DNA of 64,000 bases from assembly GCF_000820515.1 (NCBI RefSeq), contig NZ_JXDG01000037.1, forward strand, positions 1 through 64,000, written 5' to 3'. The position numbers were made by a program, and so were the translations under genes. Below, piece after piece: positions 9,003 to 18,743 of this stretch (its first letter is position 1; the number at the start of each line of letters is the position of its first letter). Origin of the DNA: Pseudomonas batumici. Lineage in GTDB: Bacteria > Pseudomonadota > Gammaproteobacteria > Pseudomonadales > Pseudomonadaceae. Below the pieces are notes generated by a model. That model was not told the DNA's origin. It worked only from the letters and a program-made list of their open reading frames with translations, and did not search any database.

Positions 9003-10340
9003 ATGAAGAAACTGTCGATGATCGCCGCAATGCTGTCCCTGTTGGTCAGCACCGGCAGCCAGGCCATGGGGCCGTTCGAAGTCTATGAGCAGGCGCTGCG
9101 CAATGACCCGGTGTTCCTCGGCGCGCTCAAGGAGCGCGATGCCGGCCAGGAAAACCGCGCCATTGGCCGGGCCGGCCTGCTGCCGCGGATTTCCTACAAC
9201 TACAACCAGGGCCGCAACGACTCGAAGGCCACTTACCTCAACGAGCGCGGCAACCTCCACGAGGACCGGCACTACACCAGTTCCGGCTCCACGCTGATGC
9301 TGCAACAACCGCTGATCGACTACGAGGCCTACGCCAATTACCGCAAGGGCGTGGCGCAGGCGTTGTTCGCCGATGAAACCTTTCGCGGCAAGAGCCAGGA
9401 ACTGCTGGTGCGGGTCCTGACCTATTACACCCAGGCGTTGTTTGCCCAGGACCAGATCGAGATCGCCCAGGCCAGCAAGAAAGCCTATGAGGAACAGTTC
9501 CAGCAGAACGAGCAACTGTTCCGCCAGGGCGAGGGCACGCGCACCGATATTCTGGAGGCCGAGTCGCGTTTCGAACTGGCCACCGCCGAGGAAATCGAGG
9601 CGCGCAACGAACAGGACGCCGCCTTGCGCGAGCTCGGCGCGCTGATCGGCGTGCCGTCGGTGGCGGTTTCCGAACTGGCGCCGTTGGCCCAGGCTTTCCA
9701 GTCGTTTCCCCTGGAACCGGCCAATTTCGATACCTGGCACGCGCTCGCCCTGGCCAACAACCCGATCCTGGCCTCCCAGCGCCAGGCCCTGGAAGTGGCG
9801 CGCTATGAAGTGGAGCGCAATCGCGCCGGGCATCTGCCCAAGCTCAATGCCTACGCCAGCGTGCGCAAGAGCGAGTCCGACAGCGGCAACACCTACAACC
9901 AGCGCTACGACACCAACACCATCGGTCTGGAGGTGAACGTGCCGTTGTTCGCCGGCGGTGGGGTCTCGGCGTCGGTGCGCCAGGCCAGCGCCAATCTGGA
10001 ACAGGCCGAATACGAGCTGGACGGCAAGACCCGGGAAACCCTGATCGAGCTACGCCGCCAGTTCAGTGCCTGCCTGTCGGGGGTGAGCAAGCTGCGGGCC
10101 TATCAGAAGGCCCTGAATTCGGCCGAAGCCCTGGTGGTCTCGACGAAGCAGAGCATCCTCGGCGGCGAGCGGGTCAACCTCGATGCGCTGAACGCCGAGC
10201 AGCAGCTCTACAGCACCCGGCGCGACCTGGCCCAGGCGCGCTACGACTACCTGATGGCCTGGACCAAATTGCATTACTACGCGGGGACCCTGCGCGAAAC
10301 CGATCTGGCCAGGGTCGACGAGGCTTTTGTACGTCGATAA
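9003..10340 (+). CDS. aprF: Type I secretion outer membrane channel (TolC family)
   Basis: About 445 residues with a signal peptide (MKKLSMIAAMLSLLVSTGSQA) and the two OEP repeats of the TolC fold: long amphipathic helices and the recurring AEQQLYSTRRDLAQARYDYL-like pattern near the end. It forms the exit duct through the outer membrane for AprA and the lipase. ATG 9003 is chosen because AGGA at 8988-8991 is correctly spaced for it; ATG 8991 is also in frame. It starts immediately after aprE, and the lipase frame begins just after its stop. Confidence 0.93.
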   Translation: MKKLSMIAAMLSLLVSTGSQAMGPFEVYEQALRNDPVFLGALKERDAGQENRAIGRAGLLPRISYNYNQGRNDSKATYLNERGNLHEDRHYTSSGSTLMLQQPLIDYEAYANYRKGVAQALFADETFRGKSQELLVRVLTYYTQALFAQDQIEIAQASKKAYEEQFQQNEQLFRQGEGTRTDILEAESRFELATAEEIEARNEQDAALRELGALIGVPSVAVSELAPLAQAFQSFPLEPANFDTWHALALANNPILASQRQALEVARYEVERNRAGHLPKLNAYASVRKSESDSGNTYNQRYDTNTIGLEVNVPLFAGGGVSASVRQASANLEQAEYELDGKTRETLIELRRQFSACLSGVSKLRAYQKALNSAEALVVSTKQSILGGERVNLDALNAEQQLYSTRRDLAQARYDYLMAWTKLHYYAGTLRETDLARVDEAFVRR

Positions 10341-10365
10341 TTTCAACCAGCAAGGAGGCAATACC

Positions 10366-12213
10366 ATGGGTGTGTTTGACTATAAAAACGTAGGGACCGA
10401 GGCTTCGAAAACGCTGTATTCCGATGCGTTGGCGATCACCTTGTACTCCTACCACAACCTCGACAACGGTTTTGCCGTGGGCTACCAGCAGAACGGCTTC
10501 GGCCTCGGTCTGCCGGCCACCCTGGTCAAGGCCCTGATCGGCGGTACGGATGCCCAGGGGGTCATCCCCGGGGTGCCCTGGAACCCGGACTCGGAGAAAG
10601 CCGCGCTGGTGGCGGTGAAGGCCGCCGGCTGGACGCCCATCAGCGCCGCGCAACTGGGCTACGGCGGCAAGACCGACGCCCTCGGCACCTACTATGGCGA
10701 AAAGGCCGGCTACACCACGGCGCAGGCGGAAATCCTCGGCAAGTACGACGCCGGCGGGCACCTGACGGAGATCGGTGTGTCCTTCCGCGGTACCAGCGGA
10801 CCCCGGGAAAGCGAGATCAGCGACACGATCGGCGATGCGATCAACGATTTGCTGGCGGCCATCGGGCCCAAGGATTACGCGAAGAACTACAGCGCCAATG
10901 CCTTTGAAGGCCTGCTCAAGAGCGTGGCGAGCTTTGCTGCGGCCAACGGCCTTTCCGGCAAGGACGTGCTGGTCAGTGGCCACAGCCTGGGCGGGCTGGC
11001 GGTCAACAGCGTGGCCGACCTGAGCCAGGACCATTGGGGCGGTTTCTACAAGGACGCCAACTACATTGCCTTCGCCTCGCCGACCCAGAGCGGCCCGGGT
11101 ACCCAGGTGCTGAACATCGGTTATGAAAACGACCCGGTGTTCCGTGCCCTCGACGGCTCCAGCCTGACCCTGGCGACCCTGGGCGTACACGATGCGAACA
11201 AGGCTTCGGCGACCAACAACATCGTCAGTTTCAACGACCATTACGCTTCCGATGCCTGGAACCTGTTGCCGTTCTCCATCGGCAACGTCGCCACCTGGAT
11301 TTCCCACCTGCCGACGGCCTACGGCGATGGCCTGAACCGCGTGCTGGGATCGCAGTTCTACGAGCTGACCAGCAAGGACTCGACCATCATCGTCGCCAAC
11401 CTGTCGGATCCGGCCCGGGACAAGACCTGGGTGCAGGACCTCAATCGCAACGCCGAAACCCATACCGGCACCACCTTCATCATCGGCAGCGATGCCAGCG
11501 ACCTGCTCAAGGGCGGCCGTGGCAACGATTACATCGAAGGTCGTGGCGGCAACGACACCTTCCGCGACGACGGCGGCTACAACATCATCCTGGGCGGCAA
11601 GGGCAACAACACCTTCGATCTGCAGAAGTCCTTGAGCAGCTTCGATATTGCCAATGACGGTCACGGCACCTTGTACATCCGCGATGCCGAGGGCGGGATC
11701 ACCATCGCCCAGAACATCAGTACCCTGGTCAGCAAGGAGTCGAGCCTGGTGTTCTTCAGCAAGGAGGTGGCCCATGCGGTGGGCAACCAGAGCCTGTCCG
11801 AGGGGCATTACGTCAACTCACAGGTCGCCACCGACGGTGCCGATACCCTGACCGCGAAGTCCTCGGGCGAGTGGCTGCTGGGCAATGGTGGCGACGATCA
11901 CCTGATCGGCTCGGCGAACGGCGGCAACCTGTTTATCGGTGGGGGCGGCAATGACCTGATGGACGCCAAGGGCGGAGGCAATACCTTCCTGTTCAACGGC
12001 TTCCACACATCCTTCGGCCAGGACCGGATCACCGGCTTCCAGGCTTCCGACAAGCTGGTGTTCATGGGTTATGCCGATACCCAGGGGCACGATATCCAGG
12101 AGCATGCCAAGGTGGTGGGGCACGATACCGTGCTGAGCTTCGGGGCGGATTCGGTGACGTTGGTGGGGGTAGGGCTGGATGTGCTGAAAGGGGCGAGCGT
12201 GGTGATCGCCTGA
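10366..12213 (+). CDS. lipA: Family I.3 extracellular lipase (TliA/LipA type)
   Basis: A 615-residue triacylglycerol lipase of the type secreted by Pseudomonas through AprDEF/TliDEF. The nucleophile elbow GHSLGG contains Ser207; Asp256 in NDPVF and His314 in SHLP align with the known triad. There is no N-terminal signal peptide and no cysteine-dependent foldase site. RTX repeats follow (GGRGNDYIEGRGGNDTF and GGGGNDLMDAKGGGN), and the C-terminal hydrophobic tail ending GASVVIA is the type I secretion signal. ATG 10366 has a strong ribosome site (AAGGAGG). It is the last gene of the apr operon; some homologues of this group also degrade polyester polyurethane. Confidence 0.95.
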   Translation: MGVFDYKNVGTEASKTLYSDALAITLYSYHNLDNGFAVGYQQNGFGLGLPATLVKALIGGTDAQGVIPGVPWNPDSEKAALVAVKAAGWTPISAAQLGYGGKTDALGTYYGEKAGYTTAQAEILGKYDAGGHLTEIGVSFRGTSGPRESEISDTIGDAINDLLAAIGPKDYAKNYSANAFEGLLKSVASFAAANGLSGKDVLVSGHSLGGLAVNSVADLSQDHWGGFYKDANYIAFASPTQSGPGTQVLNIGYENDPVFRALDGSSLTLATLGVHDANKASATNNIVSFNDHYASDAWNLLPFSIGNVATWISHLPTAYGDGLNRVLGSQFYELTSKDSTIIVANLSDPARDKTWVQDLNRNAETHTGTTFIIGSDASDLLKGGRGNDYIEGRGGNDTFRDDGGYNIILGGKGNNTFDLQKSLSSFDIANDGHGTLYIRDAEGGITIAQNISTLVSKESSLVFFSKEVAHAVGNQSLSEGHYVNSQVATDGADTLTAKSSGEWLLGNGGDDHLIGSANGGNLFIGGGGNDLMDAKGGGNTFLFNGFHTSFGQDRITGFQASDKLVFMGYADTQGHDIQEHAKVVGHDTVLSFGADSVTLVGVGLDVLKGASVVIA

Positions 12214-12258
12214 CGGCCTTGCTGTAGGGGCAATAACGGCGGTGAATGTGTTATCGCA

Positions 12259-12394
12259 ATCGCCAGCAAGCCGGCTCCTACAGTTCGGCGTCGAACACCG
12301 ACGTCATGTACGACGAAATCCTGTAGGAGCCGGCTTGCTGGCGATTGGGTCTCAAGACCGCCAAAAGCTTCGCTGGCAAACCAGGCTCCTACAG
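12259..12394. repeat. REP cluster: inverted pair plus a third degenerate copy
   Basis: ATCGCCAGCAAGCCGGCTCC-TACAG at 12259-12283 recurs as its reverse complement at 12321-12345, giving a perfect 25-bp inverted pair with a 37-nt spacer. A third, diverged copy (TTCGCTGGCAAACCAGGCTCC) ends at 12394, right at the stop of the convergent glycosyltransferase gene. This is a typical Pseudomonas REP pair between convergent genes. Confidence 0.85.
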
Positions 12395-12397
12395 GTT

Positions 12398-13999
12398 TTA
12401 CGGCAGTTTCAGCAGCACATAATCGTTCTTGTCGAACTTCTGGCTGAGCACCGGCGCCAGTTCGCCGATAGTCGAGCCTTTCAGTGCCTCGTAAGTGCTC
12501 TTGTCCATCATCACCCAGGCCGGTCGCGCCACGGCCTGAAGCTGCTCCGTGGTGTCCGTGAAGAGCGGTCGCAGATCGCCCTCGGCGTTGACCATGAACT
12601 TGATCGCCCGCCCGTCCTTGCCCATCGCATGCATGACCAGTGGCGCCGGATCCTGCCGGATCAACTGCTGGGTGGCACGGGTAAAGGTACGGGTGTCGTA
12701 GGTCACACGTTCGGTCGGCTCGACGATCAGGATATAGCTGCTCCACAGCGCCAGTACCGCACAACCGGCCAGCCCGAGTGCGCGCCAGCGGGCGTTGAAC
12801 AGCGCCAGCACGGCGATCGCCTGCAAGGCGCCGACCAGGTAGGGCGCGACTCCCAGGGTCGGCAGTTCCTCGGGGAAGCGCCGATGCAACATGAACATCC
12901 CGGCAACCAGCAGGCCCGGGAGGATCAACCAGAGGCCTTGCATCAGCCCGCGCAGCCAGGCGAACAGGCGGCCCTGGGCGACCTGGAACGGATAGGCCGC
13001 GACAATGGCCGCCATCGGCACCATCGGCAGGATATAGCGGGCTTTTTTCGCCTGGGGCACGGACAGTCCGAGCATCACGATCAGGCCGGCCGCGACCGCG
13101 TAGAGGGTCAGTTGCAGCGCCGGTCCGCGATGCTGGCGACCGCTTGCCAGGATGGCGACCAGCACCAGTACGGCCAACGGATAGGCCAGGGCGTAATTGC
13201 CAAAGGCACTGCTGAAGTAATACAGCGTCCCGCTGGAGCCCGCCGTGCCGTCCATGCGGCCGGTGAACTGCATGTGGATCACTTCCTGGAGAAAGGCCGG
13301 GCCGCCGTCCAGCGAGGCCAGCCACAACAACAGGCCGATGCAGGCCGCCAGCAGGAACAGGGCCTGGAAGCCGAACACGAACAGTCGGCGCCATTGCCCG
13401 CTGAGCAGGTAGAAGCTGCACAGCATGCCGGTGGGGATCACCAGGCCCATCGGCCCGCGAATGGCAAAGCCCAGCACCAGCAGCGCCAAGAGCAGCACGC
13501 TGCGCTTCGGGGCACCCTGGTATCGGGCGACATAACCCAGGTAGAACACCGTCAGCGACACGGCGGCGAGCATCTGGTCCAGGGAAACGGCGCGGGTTTC
13601 GATCAGGAAATTGTTGGTCAACAACAGCAAGGCGATGCTCAGCAGCGCCCAGCGTGGCGAATGAGGGGCCACCAGCCGGTACATCAGCACCACGATCCAG
13701 GCCGACGCCAGGGCGCTCGGCAGCCAGGCCGCGAAGGCATTGACCGTGCCAAACGGCAGCGCCAGCAGCCAGATCAGCAGGGTGGAAAAGGCCGAATAGT
13801 CCGGGTACGGCTCGCCATAGGTGGTGGGGAAGAAACTCGGACCGTGGCGCAGCATTTCCTCGGCGAACAGCACGAAGCGCGAGTCGAAGCCGATGGCGGC
13901 TTGCTGATAGACGCCGGCGATGAACAGCAGCAGGGCCAGCAGGCCCAGGCCGAGGGATTGGCGATTCAGGGTATTTCGGGATGAGGACGTCAATGTCAC
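12398..13999 (-). CDS. ArnT-like/GT39 family membrane glycosyltransferase
   Basis: About 533 residues with 11-12 hydrophobic helices and the family's first periplasmic loop carrying acidic residues (FDSRFVLFAEEML). It resembles PMT/ArnT-type enzymes that move a sugar from a polyprenyl phosphate to an acceptor on the periplasmic side. It lies right after ugd at the end of the arn operon but is clearly different from the arnT gene in the same operon. A transcription terminator hairpin (14043-14068) separates it from ugd. The start is uncertain: GTG 13999 has an upstream AGG; a TTG at 14059 would fall inside the hairpin loop and is disfavoured. Acceptor and donor are unknown. Confidence 0.75.
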   Translation of the reverse strand: MTLTSSSRNTLNRQSLGLGLLALLLFIAGVYQQAAIGFDSRFVLFAEEMLRHGPSFFPTTYGEPYPDYSAFSTLLIWLLALPFGTVNAFAAWLPSALASAWIVVLMYRLVAPHSPRWALLSIALLLLTNNFLIETRAVSLDQMLAAVSLTVFYLGYVARYQGAPKRSVLLLALLVLGFAIRGPMGLVIPTGMLCSFYLLSGQWRRLFVFGFQALFLLAACIGLLLWLASLDGGPAFLQEVIHMQFTGRMDGTAGSSGTLYYFSSAFGNYALAYPLAVLVLVAILASGRQHRGPALQLTLYAVAAGLIVMLGLSVPQAKKARYILPMVPMAAIVAAYPFQVAQGRLFAWLRGLMQGLWLILPGLLVAGMFMLHRRFPEELPTLGVAPYLVGALQAIAVLALFNARWRALGLAGCAVLALWSSYILIVEPTERVTYDTRTFTRATQQLIRQDPAPLVMHAMGKDGRAIKFMVNAEGDLRPLFTDTTEQLQAVARPAWVMMDKSTYEALKGSTIGELAPVLSQKFDKNDYVLLKLP

Positions 14000-14042
14000 G
14001 GCCGTGGACCTAAATACGCGAGCAGGCTCGCTAGGAACGAAA

Positions 14043-14068
14043 ACGCGGTCATTTGGCAATGACCGCGT
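14043..14068 (-). terminator. Hairpin after ugd (probable terminator of the arn operon)
   Basis: ACGCGGTCATT (14043-14053) and AATGACCGCGT (14058-14068) form a perfect 11-bp stem with a 4-nt loop. On the minus strand it is followed by TTTTCG, resembling an intrinsic terminator, 42 bases after the ugd stop codon. Confidence 0.65.
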
Positions 14069-14109
14069 CGCTTGTTTACCCGGATAGACCCGCTGTACGG
14101 GTCAGGGCA

Positions 14110-15471
14110 TCACTCCTGGCCGTAACGGGTCACCGGCAGGTCCAGCGAGGCGCCGCGACCGATCGCAAAGTAGGTGAAACCTTTGCGCTGCATGCGATTG
14201 GCGTCGTACAGGTTGCGGCCGTCGAAGATCACCGGCGCCTTGAGGCGCTGCTTGATCAGTTCGAAGTCCGGGGCCTTGAACTGTTGCCATTCGGTGCAGA
14301 CGATCAGCGCGTCGGCGCCGACCAGTGCCGATTCCGGCGTGCCCATCAGCGACAGGCCCGGCTCATCCGGGTAGATGCGCTGGGTTTCCTGCATGGCTTC
14401 CGGGTCGAACGCACGAACCTGGGCGCCGGCTGCCCACAGGGCTTCCATCAGCACGCGGCTTGGCGCGTCACGCATGTCGTCGGTGTTGGGCTTGAACGCC
14501 AGGCCCCAGAGGGCGAAGGTCTTGCCTTTCAGGTCGCCCTTGTAGAAGGCGTTGAGGCGGTCGAACAGCTTGTGCTTCTGCCGCTCGTTGATCGCCTCGA
14601 CCGCTTGCAGCAGGTCGCTGGAGCAGTTGGCGGCCTGGGCGCTGTGGATCAGGGCGCGCATGTCCTTGGGGAAGCACGAGCCGCCGTAGCCGCAGCCCGG
14701 GTAGATGAAGTGGTAACCGATGCGCTGGTCGGCGCCGATGCCCATGCGCACGGCTTCGATGTCCGCGCCCAGGTGTTCGGCCAGTTCGGCGATCTGGTTG
14801 ATGAAGCTGATCTTGGTCGCCAGCATGCAGTTGGCGGCGTACTTGGTCAGTTCGGCGCTGCGCAGGTCCATGAACATGATGCGGTCATGGTTGCGGTTGA
14901 ACGGGGCGTAGAGGTCGCGCATCACTTCGCGGACTTCTTCGCGCTCGCAACCGATGACGATACGGTCCGGGCGACGGCAGTCTTCCACCGCCGAACCTTC
15001 CTTGAGGAATTCCGGGTTGGAGACGATATCGAATTCCAGGGTGCGGCCGACCTTGCCCAGGGCGGCTTCGATGTGCGCGCGCAGGGTGTCGCCGGTGCCG
15101 ACCGGCACGGTGGATTTTTCCACCAGGATCAGCGGCTCGACGCGGTGACGAACCACGGCATCGCCCACCGAGAGGACGTACTTGAGGTCAGCCGAACCGT
15201 CTTCGTCCGACGGCGTGCCGACGGCGATGAACAGCACCTGGCCATGCTCGATCGCCAGCTTTTCGTCGCTGGTGAAGTGCAGGCGGCCGCTTTCCAGGTT
15301 GGTCTTGACCATGGTCTCCAGCCCTGGCTCGAAGATGGGGATATGGCCTTTGCGCAGCAAGTCGATCTTGTTCTGGTCGACGTCCATGCACACGACATCA
15401 TGACCGACTTCGGCCAGCACAGTCGCCTGCACCAGACCGACATAACCGCTACCAATTACGCTGATTTTCAT
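14110..15471 (-). CDS. ugd: UDP-glucose 6-dehydrogenase
   Basis: This 453-residue enzyme oxidises UDP-glucose to UDP-glucuronate with two NAD+, the first step towards UDP-L-Ara4N. It has the N-terminal Rossmann motif GSGYVG (residues 7-12), the [10 protein letters not shown] segment, and the catalytic motif GGSCFPKD with Cys266. The length is normal for the family. Its ATG overlaps the arnF stop by 4 bp, so it is part of the arn transcript. UDP-glucuronate is then used by ArnA. Confidence 0.96.
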   Translation of the reverse strand: MKISVIGSGYVGLVQATVLAEVGHDVVCMDVDQNKIDLLRKGHIPIFEPGLETMVKTNLESGRLHFTSDEKLAIEHGQVLFIAVGTPSDEDGSADLKYVLSVGDAVVRHRVEPLILVEKSTVPVGTGDTLRAHIEAALGKVGRTLEFDIVSNPEFLKEGSAVEDCRRPDRIVIGCEREEVREVMRDLYAPFNRNHDRIMFMDLRSAELTKYAANCMLATKISFINQIAELAEHLGADIEAVRMGIGADQRIGYHFIYPGCGYGGSCFPKDMRALIHSAQAANCSSDLLQAVEAINERQKHKLFDRLNAFYKGDLKGKTFALWGLAFKPNTDDMRDAPSRVLMEALWAAGAQVRAFDPEAMQETQRIYPDEPGLSLMGTPESALVGADALIVCTEWQQFKAPDFELIKQRLKAPVIFDGRNLYDANRMQRKGFTYFAIGRGASLDLPVTRYGQE

Positions 15472-15875
15472 ACGGAGTCCCTAGGACGGGGTATACGTGG
15501 AGAGTTGATCGTTAGCACGCCGAGAATGACCAGGGCCACTCCCAGCGATTTTGAAAGACTGAAGCTTTCATTGAAAAACGGCAGGCCGGCGGCCAACAGG
15601 TAGACCAGCGCGTAACTCACGCTGAGCAACGAGTAGGCCCGGCCCAGCGGCAGGTCGCGCAAGGCGGCCAGCCAGCACAGCATGGACAGGGCATAGGCGA
15701 GGATCGACGCGGCCACCACTCCCAATGCCAGCAACGATACGTCCTGAGTCATCAGCGCGTCCAGCCATTGGGCCGGTTCCGGCAGGCGGGTCATGCTCCA
15801 GCGCATGCCCAGCTGGGCGCCGCTGACCAGCAGGACACTGCCGGTAGCCAGGGTAAAACCGCGGGCCAGGCTCAT
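15468..15875 (-). CDS. arnF: Undecaprenyl phosphate-aminoarabinose flippase subunit ArnF
   Basis: A 135-residue membrane protein of the small-multidrug-resistance-like fold with four hydrophobic helices. With ArnE it is thought to flip undecaprenyl-phosphate-Ara4N across the inner membrane. ATG 15875 overlaps the arnE stop (ATGA) and its own stop overlaps the ugd start, so translation is coupled on both sides. A longer open frame to 16088 is only the antisense-free extension into arnE and is rejected. Confidence 0.9.
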   Translation of the reverse strand: MSLARGFTLATGSVLLVSGAQLGMRWSMTRLPEPAQWLDALMTQDVSLLALGVVAASILAYALSMLCWLAALRDLPLGRAYSLLSVSYALVYLLAAGLPFFNESFSLSKSLGVALVILGVLTINSPRIPRPRDSV

Positions 15876-16216
15876 ACGTGACGCCCCAACAGGACCACAC
15901 CAGCGATGATCAACGCCACGCCCAACCAATGGCGGGTGTCGATCGACTCCTTGAACAGGTAGCGCGCCACCAGGGTGATCAGGACAAAGTTCAGGCTGAG
16001 CATCGGATAGGCAATCCCGACTTCCAGCCGTTGCAGCACCAGCAGCCACACCAGCAGGCCGAAACCGAGGCTGGCCAGCGCCAGCCACAGCCAGGGCGAA
16101 CGCAGTTTATGGGCGATGCCCAGGGACGGGCCGCGCCAGCTTTCGACGGCGAACTTCTGGGCGACTTGGCCCAGGCAGGTCAGCAGGCAGGCGCCCAGCA
16201 GCAACATCAAGGTCAT
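15872..16216 (-). CDS. arnE: Undecaprenyl phosphate-aminoarabinose flippase subunit ArnE
   Basis: A 114-residue protein with about four membrane helices in the EamA/SMR-like fold ([15 protein letters not shown] at the N-terminus, then [16 protein letters not shown]). It pairs with ArnF to flip the lipid-linked aminosugar to the periplasmic face for ArnT. ATG 16216 overlaps the arnT stop by 4 bp and the gene ends inside the arnF start. Confidence 0.9.
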   Translation of the reverse strand: MTLMLLLGACLLTCLGQVAQKFAVESWRGPSLGIAHKLRSPWLWLALASLGFGLLVWLLVLQRLEVGIAYPMLSLNFVLITLVARYLFKESIDTRHWLGVALIIAGVVLLGRHV

Positions 16217-17862
16217 GGTGCGGTCTTCGAGAAAATCAGGATGACCATGTTGCCTTCTTCATAGCGAACATGATCCTTGGGCAGCAGGTCGATCTCGTGC
16301 AGCTCGTCCTGATCCTTGACGCGCATCACCACGCCGACCTGGCCATCACGGCGGGCGTTGTCCATCCAGGCCTGGATCTGGCTCAGGTCCTGGACGCGCC
16401 CCGCGGCCTCGGGATAACCCAGGCCGTACTGCAATTCACCCTGGGTGTTGTAGAGGGTGATGTCGCTGCGTTTCATGCGCCAGGCCAGCGCGGAAGCGGC
16501 GCCCAGGTCATTGCTCAGGAAGTGCGTGCTCTGGCTCAGTTCTTCGGCATGGTGGGCGATGAACTGGTCCGGCATCTTGTTGTGGACGATGACGTTCGGC
16601 ATGGCCGCCGGCAGCAGCAGGACCAGCATGCCCATGCCCAGCGCCGGGGTGGCCCAGAAGGTCAGCGGCTTGAATACGGGCAACAGGTTGACCAGGACCC
16701 AGCTACCGAGGAACACGCAGAGCAGGGTCAGTTGCAACGGCTCGTTATCGTAGAACGGCTGCTTGAGCTGGAAATACACCAGCGCCGCCAGCGCCACCAG
16801 GCCCAGCACCAGGTTGAGCAGGCCATTGAGACGTGGAACCTGGCCTTGCGCAAGCTTGATACGCTCCATCAGCGAATGCCCCATCAACAATGCCAGGGGC
16901 ATCAGGCACGGCATGATGTAGGTCGGCAGCTTGCCGCGGCTGAGGCTGAAGAATGCCAGGGGCAGGAGCATCCAGAGCAGCAGGAACACGGTGATGCGCT
17001 GGCCCTTGGTGCGCCAGGCGTCCTTGAGGGTCACCGGCAGCAGCAGCGCCCACGGCAGGCTGGAAACCACCATCATCGGCAGGTAGAACCACCACGGACG
17101 GGTGTGCTGTGCGTCTTCGGCGGCGAAGCGGCGGATATGCTCGTGCCAGAAGAAGAAACGCCAGTAGTCCGGTTCCTGGAGGTGAACGGCCAATACCCAG
17201 GGCAGGCTGATCAGCGTGGCGACAACCACGGCCACCAGGCCATAACCCACCAGCTCGCGAAAACGCTTCTGCCAGATCATGTAGGGCAGGGCGATCAGCA
17301 CCGGCAGCATCAGGGCGAGGAAGCCCTTGGTCATGAAGCCCATGCCACAGGCCAGGCCCAGGGCCACCCAGGACCACAGGCGCGCCCGCGGGCTGTTGCC
17401 GTCGATGGCGAACCACAAGGCCACGAAGCTCAGGTTGACCCAGAAGGTGAACTGCGGATCGAGGTTGGCGTAGCCGGCTTGCCCGGCGATCAGGCCAAAG
17501 CTCATGTAGAGCGCGGCGCAGGCAAATTGCTTGCGTTCGTCGTTCCACAGGCGTCCGGCAATCAGATAGACCAGCAGCACGCTCAGCCCGGTGCTCAGGG
17601 CCGAGGCGAAGCGCACTCCGAAAAAGTTTTCACCGAAGATCGCCTGGCCAATGGCGATCATCCAGTAGCCGGCGATGGGTTTTTCGAAGTAGCGCAGCTC
17701 CATGAAATGCGGCGAAGCCCAATGGCCATGGGCGAGCATTTCCTGGCCGATCTGCGCGTAGCGGGTTTCGTCCGGAATCCACATGCCATGGGTGACCAGT
17801 GGCAGCAGGTAGAACAGCAGAAAAGCGAGGAACAGCAATGGCAAAGCCCAGCGCCTGGTCAT
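16213..17862 (-). CDS. arnT: Undecaprenyl phosphate-alpha-4-amino-4-deoxy-L-arabinose arabinosyl transferase
   Basis: This 549-residue GT83 enzyme has about 12 membrane helices and a C-terminal periplasmic domain. The first periplasmic loop contains the conserved [13 protein letters not shown] and YFEKP stretches needed in ArnT for the lipid donor and lipid A. It transfers Ara4N from undecaprenyl phosphate to lipid A phosphates, lowering the negative charge and giving resistance to polymyxins and cationic peptides. It overlaps arnD and arnE by 4 bp each. Confidence 0.94.
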   Translation of the reverse strand: MTRRWALPLLFLAFLLFYLLPLVTHGMWIPDETRYAQIGQEMLAHGHWASPHFMELRYFEKPIAGYWMIAIGQAIFGENFFGVRFASALSTGLSVLLVYLIAGRLWNDERKQFACAALYMSFGLIAGQAGYANLDPQFTFWVNLSFVALWFAIDGNSPRARLWSWVALGLACGMGFMTKGFLALMLPVLIALPYMIWQKRFRELVGYGLVAVVVATLISLPWVLAVHLQEPDYWRFFFWHEHIRRFAAEDAQHTRPWWFYLPMMVVSSLPWALLLPVTLKDAWRTKGQRITVFLLLWMLLPLAFFSLSRGKLPTYIMPCLMPLALLMGHSLMERIKLAQGQVPRLNGLLNLVLGLVALAALVYFQLKQPFYDNEPLQLTLLCVFLGSWVLVNLLPVFKPLTFWATPALGMGMLVLLLPAAMPNVIVHNKMPDQFIAHHAEELSQSTHFLSNDLGAASALAWRMKRSDITLYNTQGELQYGLGYPEAAGRVQDLSQIQAWMDNARRDGQVGVVMRVKDQDELHEIDLLPKDHVRYEEGNMVILIFSKTAP

Positions 17863-18743
17863 CCCTGCTGTACCCCGAGCCAGCCTTCACGGCCGCCGAG
17901 GGTGCCGCGTACCAGTTGCCCTTCAGGCAAACGGTCCAGTTGTGCCGGCAACAGGTTGACCAGGGGTTGGAACTCGATGTCGCGCGCCTTGGCCTGGGCC
18001 AAGAGCTGGCGGAACTCGTTCGCCATCAGAATCCCTTCTACTTCCGCGTGAATGGTGTAGACATTCAGGCGCGCCGGACTGAACCGGTCGAGAATGAACG
18101 CATTGAAATCTTTCGCGGCCAGATCCGCACCCACGACTTCGTCGAAAGTGGGCAGGTCCACGGGAATTTGCGGGGTACCCAGGCTGCCATCCGCCAACCG
18201 TGGCAGAAACAGACCGTGCCCGCGGCAGTCGCTGTTGTAGCGAAAGCCGAATGCTTCCTTGGCTTGCACGACACGCTCGTCCGCCCGCCAACCGGCGGTG
18301 GCCGAACATTCGACGGCTTGCCCGGTGATATCGCTCAGGCAATCGACGCCGCGACGGATCTGTTCGATCAGTTCGGCCTCGCTCCAGCGCCCGGCGTTGG
18401 CCTGCCAACCGTGGTGATCCCAGGCGTGCAGGCCGACCTCATGGCCGGCGGCCAGGGTCTGGCGCATCAGATGCCCCAGATCCCGACCGATCGGCTTGCC
18501 TGGCCAGGCAGTGCCGGCCAGCAAGATGTCCCAGCCATAAAGGCTGGCGGCCTTGGAACGCAACATTTTCAGCAGGAACTGGGGTTTGATGAGGCGCCAC
18601 AAGTGGCGCCCCATGTTGTCCGGTCCGACGCTGAAGAAGAACGTCGCCTTGACCTGGGCCTCGTCGAGCAGTTCCAGCAACCGCGGTACCCCTTCACGGG
18701 TACCGCGATAGGTGTCCACATCGATGCGAAGTCCAGCCTGCAT
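17859..18743 (-). CDS. arnD: 4-deoxy-4-formamido-L-arabinose-phosphoundecaprenol deformylase
   Basis: A 294-residue polysaccharide-deacetylase (NodB) family enzyme. The metal-binding DVDTYRG motif is near the N-terminus and [11 protein letters not shown] carries the metal-binding histidines. It removes the formyl group from undecaprenyl-phosphate-Ara4FN, which drives the pathway forward before flipping. Its ATG shares one base with the arnA stop codon. Confidence 0.94.
   Translation of the reverse strand: MQAGLRIDVDTYRGTREGVPRLLELLDEAQVKATFFFSVGPDNMGRHLWRLIKPQFLLKMLRSKAASLYGWDILLAGTAWPGKPIGRDLGHLMRQTLAAGHEVGLHAWDHHGWQANAGRWSEAELIEQIRRGVDCLSDITGQAVECSATAGWRADERVVQAKEAFGFRYNSDCRGHGLFLPRLADGSLGTPQIPVDLPTFDEVVGADLAAKDFNAFILDRFSPARLNVYTIHAEVEGILMANEFRQLLAQAKARDIEFQPLVNLLPAQLDRLPEGQLVRGTLGGREGWLGVQQG

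Noticed and set aside
14000..14059. Upstream extension of the glycosyltransferase to a TTG at 14059
   Set aside because: The TTG lies in the loop of a perfect 11-bp terminator hairpin with no ribosome site; GTG 13999 fits better.
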